Assembly (NCBI RefSeq): GCF_023701485.1
Contig: NZ_JAMQBK010000044.1
Span: 1 to 61,227, forward strand
Length of the DNA stretch: 61,227 nucleotides
Direction of reading: 5' to 3'
Source of the DNA: Aporhodopirellula aestuarii
Lineage (GTDB): Bacteria; Planctomycetota; Planctomycetia; Pirellulales; Pirellulaceae
Shown here: positions 1-8,883 of the stretch, one piece after another
How the letters are laid out: every line of letters begins with the position of its first letter
How positions within the stretch are numbered: the stretch's first letter is position 1
Notes under the pieces: generated by a model
What the model saw: only the letters and a program-made list of their open reading frames with translations
Databases searched by the model: none
What the model was told of the DNA's origin: nothing
Translations under genes and position numbers: made by a program

Positions 1-24
1 CCTGAATCAAGCGAACGCTTGATT
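1..24. repeat. Left terminal inverted repeat of the IS
   Basis: The sequence starts CCTGAATCAAGCG and matches the reverse complement of 1830-1852 (CCTCAATCAAGCG...) with one substitution and one inserted base. It contains its own small palindrome (AATCAAGCG-AA-CGCTTGATT). Confidence 0.75.
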
Positions 25-197
25 CATTATCCCAGAAATCTGGCGTGTTCTGAGCGCGCGAGCGGCGAGCTCCCAGCTTGAGCTGGCAATGATTTTCAAT
101 GATGTCAGTGGGCATGATGGTGAGTTTCTTTCTGGGTGGGGCGGCCAGCGGCGGTACCAAGAGCATCCACGCCCTTGGCTTCATTGAGCATTGCATG

Positions 198-1835
198 TCA
201 GCATCGAAGTGGCATCGCGATGTGATCCGAGAGCGTCAGTAAACAATCAACGCTTGGGCGGTAAGCTAACAGGCGTAGCTTTAATTGCCGTGCGCTGCGG
301 ATCACTTGAGCGGGGATCAGCATCAATGAGTTCAGATAGGTCGAGAATTCCATCCGAATGACTTTGCGTCTGACCTCCGCACGCACTCGACGCTGATTCG
401 GGTTGCCTTTGACACGAACCAGCATCCCGCTCCATAACTTCAGCGTCCATGCCAGCGAAGCCATGACCATGTACGCCCAGTTGCTCTCCAGCGTGTCAAG
501 CGGCGCACTTAGCGCACCACACGCCTTCCCCTGGCTGATCGTGTTCTCTTGATCGCAACGTTGGTTTCCATTTCGAATCACCTCGCGAGCGGAAACCTCC
601 TTCTCCTGTTCGTTGGTGATGTAGAAAAAGTATTTCTGCGTGTCAAAAAGATGCTGCTGCCCACGCATCACCTTGATGTCTTTCCGGACAATGACCATCC
701 GGTATTTGCGATTACAGGCGACAGGCTGGTAGTCGAATTCCGCGTAGCTCTCGCCTTGCAGAATTTGGTTTTCATATTCGTTGGCAACCACAATTCGCTC
801 TTTGTAATTGGGGCGTTTGGCTCGCCCGTTCTCGGGCATGGGTCTTTGACGCGAAAGCGTGTTCCACGCCGATTGCGGCAGTAAATCGGCAATCCCGACA
901 AGTGTTTTGTTCGCATCGTAACCCAGCACAAACGTCACGCCCTCGCGATCCCAATGATCCAAGTGCGTTGTTGACGAGAAGTCGGTGTCACCTCGCAGCC
1001 GGATTTTGCGAAAACCAGCTTCCTTGCACAACTCAATCGCTGAGTTGAAGTACATTGCGGAGTTCTCGTGGGAAGGACGATTGCCGCTTCGATTGGCGAG
1101 ATAAAGAAGCTCTTGTGTCTCGGCGAGCGTGATGACCAACGGATGGTAACCCCACTGACCTTTGTGATTGATACCGATGCCTTGCTTCTTCTCACCGTAG
1201 GTTTCCACCATCGTGCCATCGGCTTCGATTGTCGCTTGATCGAGGAACTCATCGGGTTGTTGCTTCCAGACTTTCAGACGAGCTCGGTTGATCCCCTGCA
1301 TCAACTGCATGATTTTGAACGAATCAAACCGTCGGCAGAAATCTCCAGCGGTCGTTGGATCCGGAATCCTCTGAGCTCCCAAAGCGTTCAGATAGGCTTC
1401 GTCGGTTCGACGAAGCTCGATGTGTTCCAAGCAGGTTCCACCAGCGAGCAAATTCATCGCGATATTGAAGACGTGGTCCGCTTCATCATAGGGCAGGTTC
1501 ATCTTGAACACCGATGCGGCTTCATTGATGTGCTTTCGCAGGTCAAGTTGCTTGACAATCTGCATGATGAGACCGATACCACCGCACGAAATAGCCTGTG
1601 TTCTTTCGCTCAATTCAAACTTGGTGGCAGTGGGTCGGATCGCAGGAGACTGAAAAATGCCTTCGCATTTGTCGATGCGTTGTCGAATTCTCTGGTTGCG
1701 TTTTCGCAACTGTCGGCGTACTTTGGCGTTCACTCGGAACCCTCGTTTGCGTGCGTGGATTGAAGTCTTGGTAACCTCCAATACACGCGTAAAACGCCGA
1801 GGGTTTTCGAGTTTCTTAATTAAGACGAAAATCAA
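198..1835 (-). CDS. IS1380-family transposase
   Basis: A 545-residue DDE transposase that would cut and paste the surrounding element. Family features visible are an Asp in the segment IEADGTMVE (about residue 200), a conserved GYHPLVITLAET stretch, and the second catalytic Asp in KIRLRGDTDFSS (about residue 280), in the usual order for the IS1380 DDE fold. The N-terminus is strongly basic and probably binds the repeat ends. The open frame begins at a TTG inside the right inverted repeat, so the true start may lie a few codons downstream; no internal ATG is available before about residue 91. The frame is uninterrupted, so the element may still be active. Confidence 0.85.
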   Translation of the reverse strand: MIFVLIKKLENPRRFTRVLEVTKTSIHARKRGFRVNAKVRRQLRKRNQRIRQRIDKCEGIFQSPAIRPTATKFELSERTQAISCGGIGLIMQIVKQLDLRKHINEAASVFKMNLPYDEADHVFNIAMNLLAGGTCLEHIELRRTDEAYLNALGAQRIPDPTTAGDFCRRFDSFKIMQLMQGINRARLKVWKQQPDEFLDQATIEADGTMVETYGEKKQGIGINHKGQWGYHPLVITLAETQELLYLANRSGNRPSHENSAMYFNSAIELCKEAGFRKIRLRGDTDFSSTTHLDHWDREGVTFVLGYDANKTLVGIADLLPQSAWNTLSRQRPMPENGRAKRPNYKERIVVANEYENQILQGESYAEFDYQPVACNRKYRMVIVRKDIKVMRGQQHLFDTQKYFFYITNEQEKEVSAREVIRNGNQRCDQENTISQGKACGALSAPLDTLESNWAYMVMASLAWTLKLWSGMLVRVKGNPNQRRVRAEVRRKVIRMEFSTYLNSLMLIPAQVIRSARQLKLRLLAYRPSVDCLLTLSDHIAMPLRC

Positions 1836-1852
1836 GCTTCGCTTGATTGAGG
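1830..1852. repeat. Right terminal inverted repeat of the IS
   Basis: Reverse-complement partner of bases 1-24. It overlaps the putative TTG start region of the transposase gene. ACTA follows directly and would be half of any 4-bp target duplication; the other half lies outside the window. Confidence 0.7.
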
Positions 1853-2021
1853 ACTAGTTCGATTTTACCCAACTGAATCACCAGCCGCGGAGTATCGGGC
1901 GACCTCAAATAAAAGTCGCCTATCGTTGCACCATGCGAAACACCGTTTTTTATTCAGCTCAGTTCCTTGCAATTGTGCTTCCCGTTCTGGCGGCTGTGAG
2001 ATTCGCGAAGTGAACTTCGGA

Positions 2022-2168
2022 TCAGATGTCGTAGCGATGACTCTTGCCGGTCCAAGTCGGAAACAACAAGCACACCAACAGCCACAACCAAACGGCGATT
2101 AGATAAGCTCGCGGTACCAGCGGTACGCTAAGCGGTCTTTTCGTCTCGGTTCGAGAAACAGCGGTCAT
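2022..2168 (-). pseudogene. Truncated copy of the membrane protein gene at 53497-54612
   Basis: The frame starts with ATG at 2168 and encodes 48 residues beginning MTAVSRTETKRPLSVPLV. For about 40 residues it matches the N-terminus of the 371-residue membrane protein at 53497-54612 almost exactly, including the first transmembrane helix (VWLWLLVCLLFP). It then diverges and hits a stop at 2022-2024; the remaining 320 residues are missing. The upstream leader (2169-2255) is also conserved with 54613-54693. This is the broken end of a duplicated segment, probably trimmed by recombination near the adjacent IS element. Confidence 0.8.
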
Positions 2169-2255
2169 GAACTTTCAGCCTTCACGAATCGACGAAAACA
2201 GTTTAGTTGTTGTGCAGAGCCCCAAAGCAGCAGTACGCAGCGCTCTCGCACAAGA
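2045..2255. repeat. Duplicated block, left copy (partner 54487-54693)
   Basis: About 205 bp are near-identical to 54487-54693, covering the first codons and leader of the membrane gene. Identity fades beyond about 2255, where the right copy continues into a different gene (54744-55802) that is missing here. Confidence 0.85.
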
Positions 2256-2366
2256 TTTCGTATGGATCGCCAAACCAACAAAGGCAAATTGCGGATGCGA
2301 ACTTGCTGAGCGGTGGAGAAGGAATGACTGACGCAGTTTAACGCTTACGGTTGCCGTCATGTCATT

Positions 2367-2397
2367 CAGCCGGTGTGCTGGACGCCAGATGACGTTC
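2367..2397 (-). promoter_or_regulatory. Shared ECF-type promoter motif, site 1
   Basis: On the minus strand the site reads GAACGTCATC, 14 bases, CCGGCTGAAT. It matches the window-wide motif except for CCGGC in place of CCGCT. It points toward the truncated gene at 2022-2168, about 200 bp downstream, so if functional it drives a remnant. Confidence 0.55.
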
Positions 2398-2437
2398 GTT
2401 GTTTTCAAAATTTCTGAAACACGCAAATTCCTTGGGT

Positions 2438-3214
2438 TCACTGGTAGATTTGCAGGAAGATTGGAATCAATACGGCGAAGACGCAAACGATGGTTGTCAG
2501 GATGCCAATGCGGGTTCGATTTGGATAGGCGGAAAGCAGGTGCAGTCCGCTCAACATGCCAACGATGCCGCCACCTGCCGTGATGCCGGCAAGAAACCCC
2601 GCTATTTGGCCTGCCGCAATGAAGGTGGTTACTAAGGCGGCAACAATGCAAACCGTGATAAAAGTCTGGAAACCTGCGGCAGCCAGCCCCGGCGACGCAC
2701 TACCCTCGGCTTGCAACGATTCGACGACCGCGCGGCGCTTGCGGACGATCCAAGCGATGAGCAAGTGACAGGCAAGAGTGCTACCGATCGCGCTCAACAA
2801 TACTGTGAAAGCGATAAAGATGGTTTGCTTCGCATCGGTACTGATCAGGGCTCCATAGATGAGCCAAATCACAGGCGCTATCAACGCGACTGCGAGAGCC
2901 ACCAGGAGGCGTTGTCCTCTCGTCGCTCCACAAATCAAGCCACTCAAAGTTCCTCCTGACAACCCACAGACGGGAAGAAAGACTATCCCGAGCTCCATGA
3001 ACCCGCCTTGGATGCCGAACCAATCCAAAAGGCCTGACTTGATTGCGATGGCGATCAGCATTACTGCGAGAAATGGAACCAGGCAGCTGCCATAGAGCGA
3101 TCCAACTATCGCGCCGAGTCCACGATGAAGCACCGCGGGACCTTCGACCGGATCGACTCTGCGGTTTTCGTCCGGAACTCGTCCTGGTTCGTAAGGATTT
3201 GGATTGCTTGTCAT
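2438..3214 (-). CDS. Multi-pass membrane protein, NPYEP type (copy 1)
   Basis: 258 residues starting MTSNPNPYEPGR. I placed the start at 3214 rather than the longer upstream frame because the paralogue at 56041-56817 begins at the same point and has the same length. About six hydrophobic segments follow a short polar N-terminus; the Gly-rich stretches (LSGGTLSGLICGATRGQR and the C-terminal AGFLAGITAG) are conserved between copies. The two proteins are about four-fifths identical by eye, so this is a recent duplicate. Function is unknown; the NPYxP N-terminal motif recurs in other small membrane proteins here. The promoter-like site upstream of copy 2 (56900) is absent upstream of this copy, which may leave it dependent on read-through from the WD40 gene 75 bp upstream. 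Confidence 0.85.
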   Translation of the reverse strand: MTSNPNPYEPGRVPDENRRVDPVEGPAVLHRGLGAIVGSLYGSCLVPFLAVMLIAIAIKSGLLDWFGIQGGFMELGIVFLPVCGLSGGTLSGLICGATRGQRLLVALAVALIAPVIWLIYGALISTDAKQTIFIAFTVLLSAIGSTLACHLLIAWIVRKRRAVVESLQAEGSASPGLAAAGFQTFITVCIVAALVTTFIAAGQIAGFLAGITAGGGIVGMLSGLHLLSAYPNRTRIGILTTIVCVFAVLIPIFLQIYQ

Positions 3215-3245
3215 GTTTTGATCGGGCGCGAGGTCTAGCTCAGTG
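2438..3245. repeat. Duplicated block, left copy (partner 56041-56848)
   Basis: About 800 bp aligned with 56041-56848, covering the whole NPYEP membrane gene and about 30 bp of its leader (both copies share GATCGGGCG and AGGTCTAGCTCAGT). Homology ends just before the stop codon of the WD40 gene. Confidence 0.85.
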
Positions 3246-3288
3246 ATCAGCAGCAGGCTATGCGCCATCACAAAGCAGAAGCGACAAC

Positions 3289-5979
3289 TTAATCTGCGGC
3301 GCCGTGTGTAAATTCGCTGACTTGCCATAACTTAATGCTCTTTGGTCCCACACTCGCTAAGATCTTTCCGTCGGGCGAGAAATGAAAGCCGGTTGCTGCT
3401 TCATGAGATAGCACTCCAAGCATCCGCCCGGTGCGAGTGTCCCAAAGATCAATTCCGGCCACCGAAGACGTTCTCTCGGCTTGTAAATAACCGCGATGAT
3501 GGCGGATCAGTTTCGTTGATCGAGGCACCATTCTAAGCACGGCAACCACTTCGCCCTCGGGACTGAATTGAATTGACGCACCTCTCGAATGGCCCAAACG
3601 CACCACAAGACGTCCGGTTTCTGGATCGAGAATCGTCGTAGTGAAACGCTCTGGCCGGATGCTCCCGGTCACCAACTGACTGTCCGGTGTGAAATCGACG
3701 CTTCGCACACCATTGTGGTTGAATACTTCGAGAAGTTCCTTGTTTTCCACGTCCCAAAGTGATATCTCCCCATTAATGGTGTGAAAGCTTGCTGGGCAGC
3801 TGGCAATCAACCGGTCCGATGCAATCATCGCAAACTCACCGCTGATCAACACGACGTCCGTTGGTCGAAACACTTGTTTTGCTGAGGGTTGAAGTACAAA
3901 CTTCCAGTAGCGGGAAATCACCTCGGAGCGGTCTGCTGAAGGTCGTGTTAATTGATCTGCTGAGTCTCCCCGGCCTCTTAGCTCGGAGACTCGAACTTCG
4001 TACAAGTGATTTGTCCCGAGATACAATTTTTCTCCATCCTTGGAAAACTGAAGTTGGTGAACGGGGCCGTAGATTCGATCGATGGATCGAAATTCGCCGT
4101 TTGGCATATTCCAAAGTGACAATTGGGCATTTCCGCCAACGGCAAGTAGTTTGTCATCGGAAGAAAATGCCAGGCTGTGCGGCTTACTAAGCGTGTTCTG
4201 GTGCTTTCCGTATGGACTTTCAGATGGCGAACTAAGCGAGCTCTGGCGCTTTTCGTACTTATTTTCAGATGGCGAACGAACAACGGCATTCGAGGGCGGT
4301 AGCTGCAGGCTCAATAATTTGGTTCCAGTCGAGACCTCCCACAAACCGACCTCCGGGCCGGATTGGCTGACAATGCGGCCAATCGCAAGATGTTCCCCTC
4401 GACTATCAAATGCCAAACAGAGAACTTTGCCACCTTGATCAATGATCGTGCGGACGAGTTCCCCCGTTTTAAGATCCCAAAGTTTGACTTCGCCGGTCTT
4501 TGCATCCCACTGTTGGATTGCTCCCGACCCCGTAGCAATCAGGCGACTATCGGGCGATAGGCATAGAGAAGAAACAAAATGATTGTGACCACTCAACTGG
4601 TATTGACGCTTGCCTGTTGCAAAATCGTATGCCGCTATGCGGCAGCTACGTTGCTTCTGAAGATCGTTCCTCCCAGCTTCCAGTACAACGATTGTCTTGC
4701 CATCTTTCGCGACGCGTACCAGCGGTGACGTCGAATCGACTTTCCAGTGCTTCCCGCCAAGTTGCAAGTCGGGTTCGTCGAGGGCGATCGACCGAGCTAT
4801 CTTGCCATTCGCTGTTTCCCAAATGTCAACCGTGCGAGAAACAACATATTCGTCTTTGGTCGTGAAGCCCAACGCATTGTCAAAGACCCAGGGAAGGCTC
4901 TGAATCGAGTGACGAAAATTCAATTGTGGAACCGTATTGACAGGCTGTTCCTTCACGGGATTGATAAATTTGGCAATTGGTTCGCCTTCGTGCGAATCCC
5001 AGACAAATATCTTGCCCTCGATGATCCTCGCCCGCTTTTTTGAATGCTGGGAATGTAATCTAGGGTGAACGTACAAGCTGAACCAACTCACGTCGCGTTC
5101 GAGATCGAAAGAGTTGGAAATTGGTTTCAATTTGGCAGCTTCGATTTCCCAACATACGTGAGATACGAAGAGCGATTTACCGTCGCGTGTGAATCCGATA
5201 AGAGGACCAGACCAGCCAGTAGAAGCCGTGCGAAGCGAATCTGGTAACAACTTTGGGATCGGCAGCTCTCGACCCGTTTCAACTTCCCATAGTTTCAACT
5301 GTGATGTCCCATTCTTCACGTTCTGTGGCGCCGGCTTGTACCCAGCAACATATTTTCCATCGGCCGAAACGGTAGGACTAATCAGTGGCATGGAGCGGTC
5401 GATTTTTGTCTCAACTCGCTCCCAAGTCTTGGTGTTCCAAAATCGCAGTTCTGACGGAACAAGATCAAGCTGCTCTCTGCCCCGTGTCTGTGTAACCAAT
5501 AGCTCTGCCTGCAGCAGAAACTGTGCGTGTTCGACATCACGATGAACCAGCGTTGCCAGACGATTTCCTGATTCCGGATCTAGAATGCTGACCTCCTGAT
5601 CTGTCCAAACCGCCAGCACGCTACCGCTGTTATTGAATGCGAAACCCAACCACCCATCCGCGATTTTCGCTTTCGCATCTCCAGTTTCAACATCCCAAAT
5701 GATCAAATCCACTCCGCGTCTTATGACTGAGTTAAGAGTTGTTCCATAATTCAACCTGCGAGACGTTGCCAGGAGAGAACCATCAGGACTAAAGATCGGT
5801 TGCGTTCGCCCCTGCGTCGTTCCGAAATGAAGTTCAGTTAACGGTTTCACCGACTCGTCATCCAACGGCGCAGCAGCAAGTCGGAAAACCGGAAAAAGGA
5901 AAAAGAATGAAAAGAAGAACGGAGTCAGGACGTAGCCCTGGTTCAGTCGCCATGCGATCGAAAGGAATCTAGAATCCAT
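3289..5979 (-). CDS. Secreted WD40-repeat propeller protein
   Basis: 896 residues. A hydrophobic segment at about residues 17-38 (Phe-rich, ending LAAAP) looks like an uncleaved anchor or signal peptide, so the rest should be outside the cytoplasm. From about residue 45 to the C-terminus there are many WD40 blades, recognisable from repeated (F)SPDG(K/S)-LA and LWD/IWD (E/T)TG patterns. Between about residues 575 and 605 two near-identical Ser-rich units (SPSENKYEKRQSS, SPSESPYGKHQNT) interrupt the propeller. No enzymatic domain was seen; WD40 propellers normally act as protein-binding scaffolds. The ATG at 5979 is preceded by a 450-bp gene-free stretch and no copy of the shared promoter motif. 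Confidence 0.9.
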   Translation of the reverse strand: MDSRFLSIAWRLNQGYVLTPFFFSFFFLFPVFRLAAAPLDDESVKPLTELHFGTTQGRTQPIFSPDGSLLATSRRLNYGTTLNSVIRRGVDLIIWDVETGDAKAKIADGWLGFAFNNSGSVLAVWTDQEVSILDPESGNRLATLVHRDVEHAQFLLQAELLVTQTRGREQLDLVPSELRFWNTKTWERVETKIDRSMPLISPTVSADGKYVAGYKPAPQNVKNGTSQLKLWEVETGRELPIPKLLPDSLRTASTGWSGPLIGFTRDGKSLFVSHVCWEIEAAKLKPISNSFDLERDVSWFSLYVHPRLHSQHSKKRARIIEGKIFVWDSHEGEPIAKFINPVKEQPVNTVPQLNFRHSIQSLPWVFDNALGFTTKDEYVVSRTVDIWETANGKIARSIALDEPDLQLGGKHWKVDSTSPLVRVAKDGKTIVVLEAGRNDLQKQRSCRIAAYDFATGKRQYQLSGHNHFVSSLCLSPDSRLIATGSGAIQQWDAKTGEVKLWDLKTGELVRTIIDQGGKVLCLAFDSRGEHLAIGRIVSQSGPEVGLWEVSTGTKLLSLQLPPSNAVVRSPSENKYEKRQSSLSSPSESPYGKHQNTLSKPHSLAFSSDDKLLAVGGNAQLSLWNMPNGEFRSIDRIYGPVHQLQFSKDGEKLYLGTNHLYEVRVSELRGRGDSADQLTRPSADRSEVISRYWKFVLQPSAKQVFRPTDVVLISGEFAMIASDRLIASCPASFHTINGEISLWDVENKELLEVFNHNGVRSVDFTPDSQLVTGSIRPERFTTTILDPETGRLVVRLGHSRGASIQFSPEGEVVAVLRMVPRSTKLIRHHRGYLQAERTSSVAGIDLWDTRTGRMLGVLSHEAATGFHFSPDGKILASVGPKSIKLWQVSEFTHGAAD

Positions 5980-6430
5980 CGTTGAACACCCTCTTAGAAA
6001 CAGAAAGAACGCTTATGCGGCGTGCTGAGTCTCGTAGCGAGCCGACATTTTACCAGCTGACCTGTTCTCCATCCCGAACCAATGAAGTGTACGATATGAA
6101 TTTTGGTTCCAAGGGTTCGCATACGCCCTTTGGTTCAATGCTAGTCAGTGCTGCCCTGTGCATTTGGATGCATCGGCCGAGGCGGGCTAGCTCGTGGCAG
6201 GAATCGCGTCGGTATCTTCAGAATCCGGACACCGAAGCGCCGAAACGGCCCTCACCGAAAGTGCTCCGGTTTCATCGACCGGTGGATCGAAGGCGGAAAC
6301 TTCGGCGTCGGCCACCGGAGCGCAGTTGAAAAACAGATTGCGATGTCCAATTTTCGACCGCTCTCACCCACCGCTCATCAACGCCGAACATGGTTGGGAA
6401 CCCCGGAACGCACCCAACAGTGACATCAGA
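5980..6430. other. Gene-free stretch with one arm of an inverted repeat
   Basis: No convincing gene. It serves as leader for the WD40 gene (minus) and as downstream region of the kinase. It holds the 6211-6282 arm of the inverted repeat. A plus-strand open frame from 5982 has no family resemblance or ribosome-binding site. Confidence 0.6.
6211..6282 (+). repeat. Inverted repeat arm A flanking the atypical kinase
   Basis: About 72 bp matching the reverse complement of 8232-8303 at roughly 63 of 72 positions by eye, including an unbroken CTCACCGAAAGTGCTCCGG. The two arms enclose the kinase at 6431-7783. Not an obvious IS end; it may be a dispersed structured repeat. Confidence 0.75.
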
Positions 6431-7783
6431 TCATCCCTTACGAAGAAGCTCATCAATGGCGGCAAGTAGATTCTGCTGAAGCGGCGAACGTGCTTGATCA
6501 AGAAAGCCTCTGTCCCCAATTTGCCAGCGGCCCAGTTCAACGGGCTGATCATTCGGAAAGATGATTGACGCGCCGGTATACGGCTGCAAGGTGACGACGA
6601 AGCAAGAGTCCTCGATTGCCGTTCTCACCGATAACGAAAGGCCGCCAGCCTGACCGTGTCTATGCCGAAACGAAATCGTCTTTTGCGCCATACCTTCATT
6701 ATCAGCTGGAAATGAAAAGTCGAGCGCCCTATCGGTTGTGTCAACCTTTAAAATAGACGCAGACCCTTCCGCAATTGGAACCAGAATGCGTTCGACAAGA
6801 TCGAGCAATTTCTTCGACATGTCTTTTCCTTGATTATGAACGTCAAGTTTCGCCTGAATCTGGGATTGTCGAACGAGTTCCTCTGTTTCTAGCTTGAGTC
6901 GCTCATCAGGACTTACTGAGGCGTTAAGCAAATGACGCACTTGTTCCAAGAGCACGTCCGCGCTCGCCCATCGTCTATCGGGGTGCCACTCAAATCCCTT
7001 GTCGAAAATTTGCTCTAGGGTTTCGCGTTTCCATTTATCGATGCCCGAATCGAGTTTAGCACGGGCGCGCTCGTGCGGCTTTTGCCCAATCTCGTCCAGG
7101 AGGATTCCAGGTTCATCGCCGGTCAAAGCATAGAAAAGCAAGCCCACACATTGGCATATGTCAGTAGTATCGTTGCGAGTGGTCAAAGATGTTCCGGGTG
7201 AGTGCTCTGGCCCGACCAGAAATCGATTTCCCTTACGTTGACCGATTACGGTTGTGGCGCCGCTTGGCTGGTTATCGTCTATGTACGCCAGCCCAAAATC
7301 AATCAGCACGGGTGATTCGTATTCACCCGCGTCGGCGAAGACATGGCACGGTTTTATGTCACGATGGACAATACCCCGACTGTGGCAGTGCTTGATTATG
7401 TCGAGAACACCGATCGTCAATTGAAGTGCTTCTTCAAATACCAGGCCTTGCGCCACAAAATCTTCCAGATCATGCCCCATGACCCTCCGGGTGATCAGGT
7501 ACAAATCCTCGGAGGACTCGTAGTCTTCCGCATTTGTATCCTCGACAGGCAGGACGCCTGGATGGTCAAGCAGACCCATAGCCCGTATCTCCGCGCAGAA
7601 CATCGCCCGTCGGTCAGCAACGTTTTGACGCCGAAGTTTCTTGAGGATATAGCCAAACCCATCTTCAGGATCGGTTACTCGCCGAGCTAGAAAAGCATGC
7701 GATTGATTCCCGGCCTTGTCCGCCGCAATTTGCTCATCGCGAATCCAACCGCGTTCGAGTAGTACCTTGTCGAATTTATTCAT
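6431..7783 (-). CDS. Atypical Ser/Thr protein kinase
   Basis: 450 residues from the ATG at 7783 (a GTG at 7810 would add nine). The kinase fold is clear: a Lys in GYILKKLRRQ, a helix-C Glu in AEIRAMGLLDHPGVLP, HRDIKP at about residue 150, and IDFGLAYIDD. Two features are off: the glycine-rich loop is degenerate (AGNQSHAFLA) and the catalytic-loop Asn after HRDIKP is His (HRDIKPCHVF), so activity is uncertain. The last 140 residues form a separate unrecognised domain, possibly binding. There is no transmembrane segment and no WD40 repeat, so unlike the other kinases here it should be cytosolic. It has no copy of the shared promoter motif and lies between inverted repeats. Confidence 0.85.
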   Translation of the reverse strand: MNKFDKVLLERGWIRDEQIAADKAGNQSHAFLARRVTDPEDGFGYILKKLRRQNVADRRAMFCAEIRAMGLLDHPGVLPVEDTNAEDYESSEDLYLITRRVMGHDLEDFVAQGLVFEEALQLTIGVLDIIKHCHSRGIVHRDIKPCHVFADAGEYESPVLIDFGLAYIDDNQPSGATTVIGQRKGNRFLVGPEHSPGTSLTTRNDTTDICQCVGLLFYALTGDEPGILLDEIGQKPHERARAKLDSGIDKWKRETLEQIFDKGFEWHPDRRWASADVLLEQVRHLLNASVSPDERLKLETEELVRQSQIQAKLDVHNQGKDMSKKLLDLVERILVPIAEGSASILKVDTTDRALDFSFPADNEGMAQKTISFRHRHGQAGGLSLSVRTAIEDSCFVVTLQPYTGASIIFPNDQPVELGRWQIGDRGFLDQARSPLQQNLLAAIDELLRKG

Positions 7784-8883
7784 AGTTCTCAAGCGAATGG
7801 TCGCTTCCACACCGTGCTCCCAGAAATCATCGGCAGGTTCACCAATCCGGTAATGACTTCCTGATGTTAGTGCTCGCCCCCCTCCTTCGCCAGGAGTCCG
7901 CAGTCACAAGAGTACAGACATTCTTTCATTCCCAATGTTCGCGGCAATTAGTCTTTGGAGCGCGTGGCAGTGTCGAATTCTGCACTGGAGAGCGGCGCCT
8001 ACCGGAAGTAGTCGACGGCAATGTGAAAGGCTCTTCAGATGCCAACAGGTTTTCCATCAGCAGTTGGACGCTATTGCAAGTTCCAGAAGCACCTAAAAGG
8101 AACGCGCGACGCGTGCAAAGCAACCGTCCGAAAGTGGATCAGTCCCGAGACATCCGCTTTCATGGCTCTGCTACACGGAATCGAGGGCGAGTGCCTTTGC
8201 TACCAACGGAAGTTCTTGGGCGAATAGCTAACGGTCGATGAAGCCGGAGCACTTTCGGTGAGGACCATTTCGGCGCGTCGGTGCCCGAATTCTGAAGGCA
8301 CCGAAGCGAGTTTCACCCCGAACGAGCTCAGTTCGGTCGATGCAGACCTCCGCGTTTTGGGTGAACGAATTGGTGAGGCCGTTAGCGACATAACGATCAA
8401 CGCGGTGATTCTTAAGAGACGCCCTTTTCTATCCGTTGTGCATGGGGAGTCCCTTAAAACGGTGACGTTTGCATAACGCGTCGCATTGAGTTCGGCGGGC
8501 GTACCGGTGTGGCGACATCTCCACGCCCGTCTTCAAGGTGAGAAACACGCCGCGACGAGGCACTGCCTAACGCCGGCGATCAGGAGATTATGGGACATTC
8601 GTGTCAGATTACCGCTGCGGCGCGCGGTTCGCTGAGTTTTGCACCCTTCGTAGTTTGCGTTTCAGTTGCGTTTCCCGTACTTTACAAACCCGGACCGACG
8701 CTTGAGGGCGGCTCTTTACTTCATCGGCGATCAGGTCGCGAAGTTCACGGCTTCAGCCAGCGAGCGGGCCAAATCATGCCCAGGTCCGTTTCCTGCTGTG
8801 AACGAAATCACGCACTCAATCCGCGGCTGGCTGGGTGGCCGACCAAACCAAATGCCGAGCTGTGAGAAAGTGTTGGATCTGAA
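7784..8883. other. 1.1-kb gene-poor region
   Basis: No gene could be supported. The only notable item is the second arm of the inverted repeat (8232-8303). A 62-codon plus-strand frame at 8039-8227 cannot be tied to any family. Nothing resembling tRNA, phage or IS ends was seen. Confidence 0.5.
8232..8303 (-). repeat. Inverted repeat arm B flanking the atypical kinase
   Basis: Partner of 6211-6282 in opposite orientation. This arm has a perfect internal 7-bp stem (CGGTGCC with GGCACCG), suggesting a folded RNA or DNA structure; the stem is only partly kept in arm A. Confidence 0.75.

Larger units (their letters stand above)
1..1852. mobile_element. IS1380-family insertion sequence
   Basis: A single large transposase gene is bracketed by imperfect terminal inverted repeats of about 23-24 bp, at 1-24 and 1830-1852. 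The left end coincides with the first base of the window, so the outer boundary and any target duplication on that side cannot be seen. The element sits next to the broken edge of a duplicated block (2022-3245). Length near 1.85 kb fits the family. Confidence 0.8.

Noticed and set aside
6010..6050. Minus-strand GGTCAGCT...TCGCT upstream of the 3289-5979 WD40 gene as a regulon site
   Set aside because: The first box has GTCAGC instead of GTCATC and the last box is TCGCT; too weak to add.
8039..8227. 62-codon plus-strand frame in the gene-poor region as a real gene
   Set aside because: No ribosome-binding site, no recognisable domain, and it runs up to the start of the inverted repeat arm.
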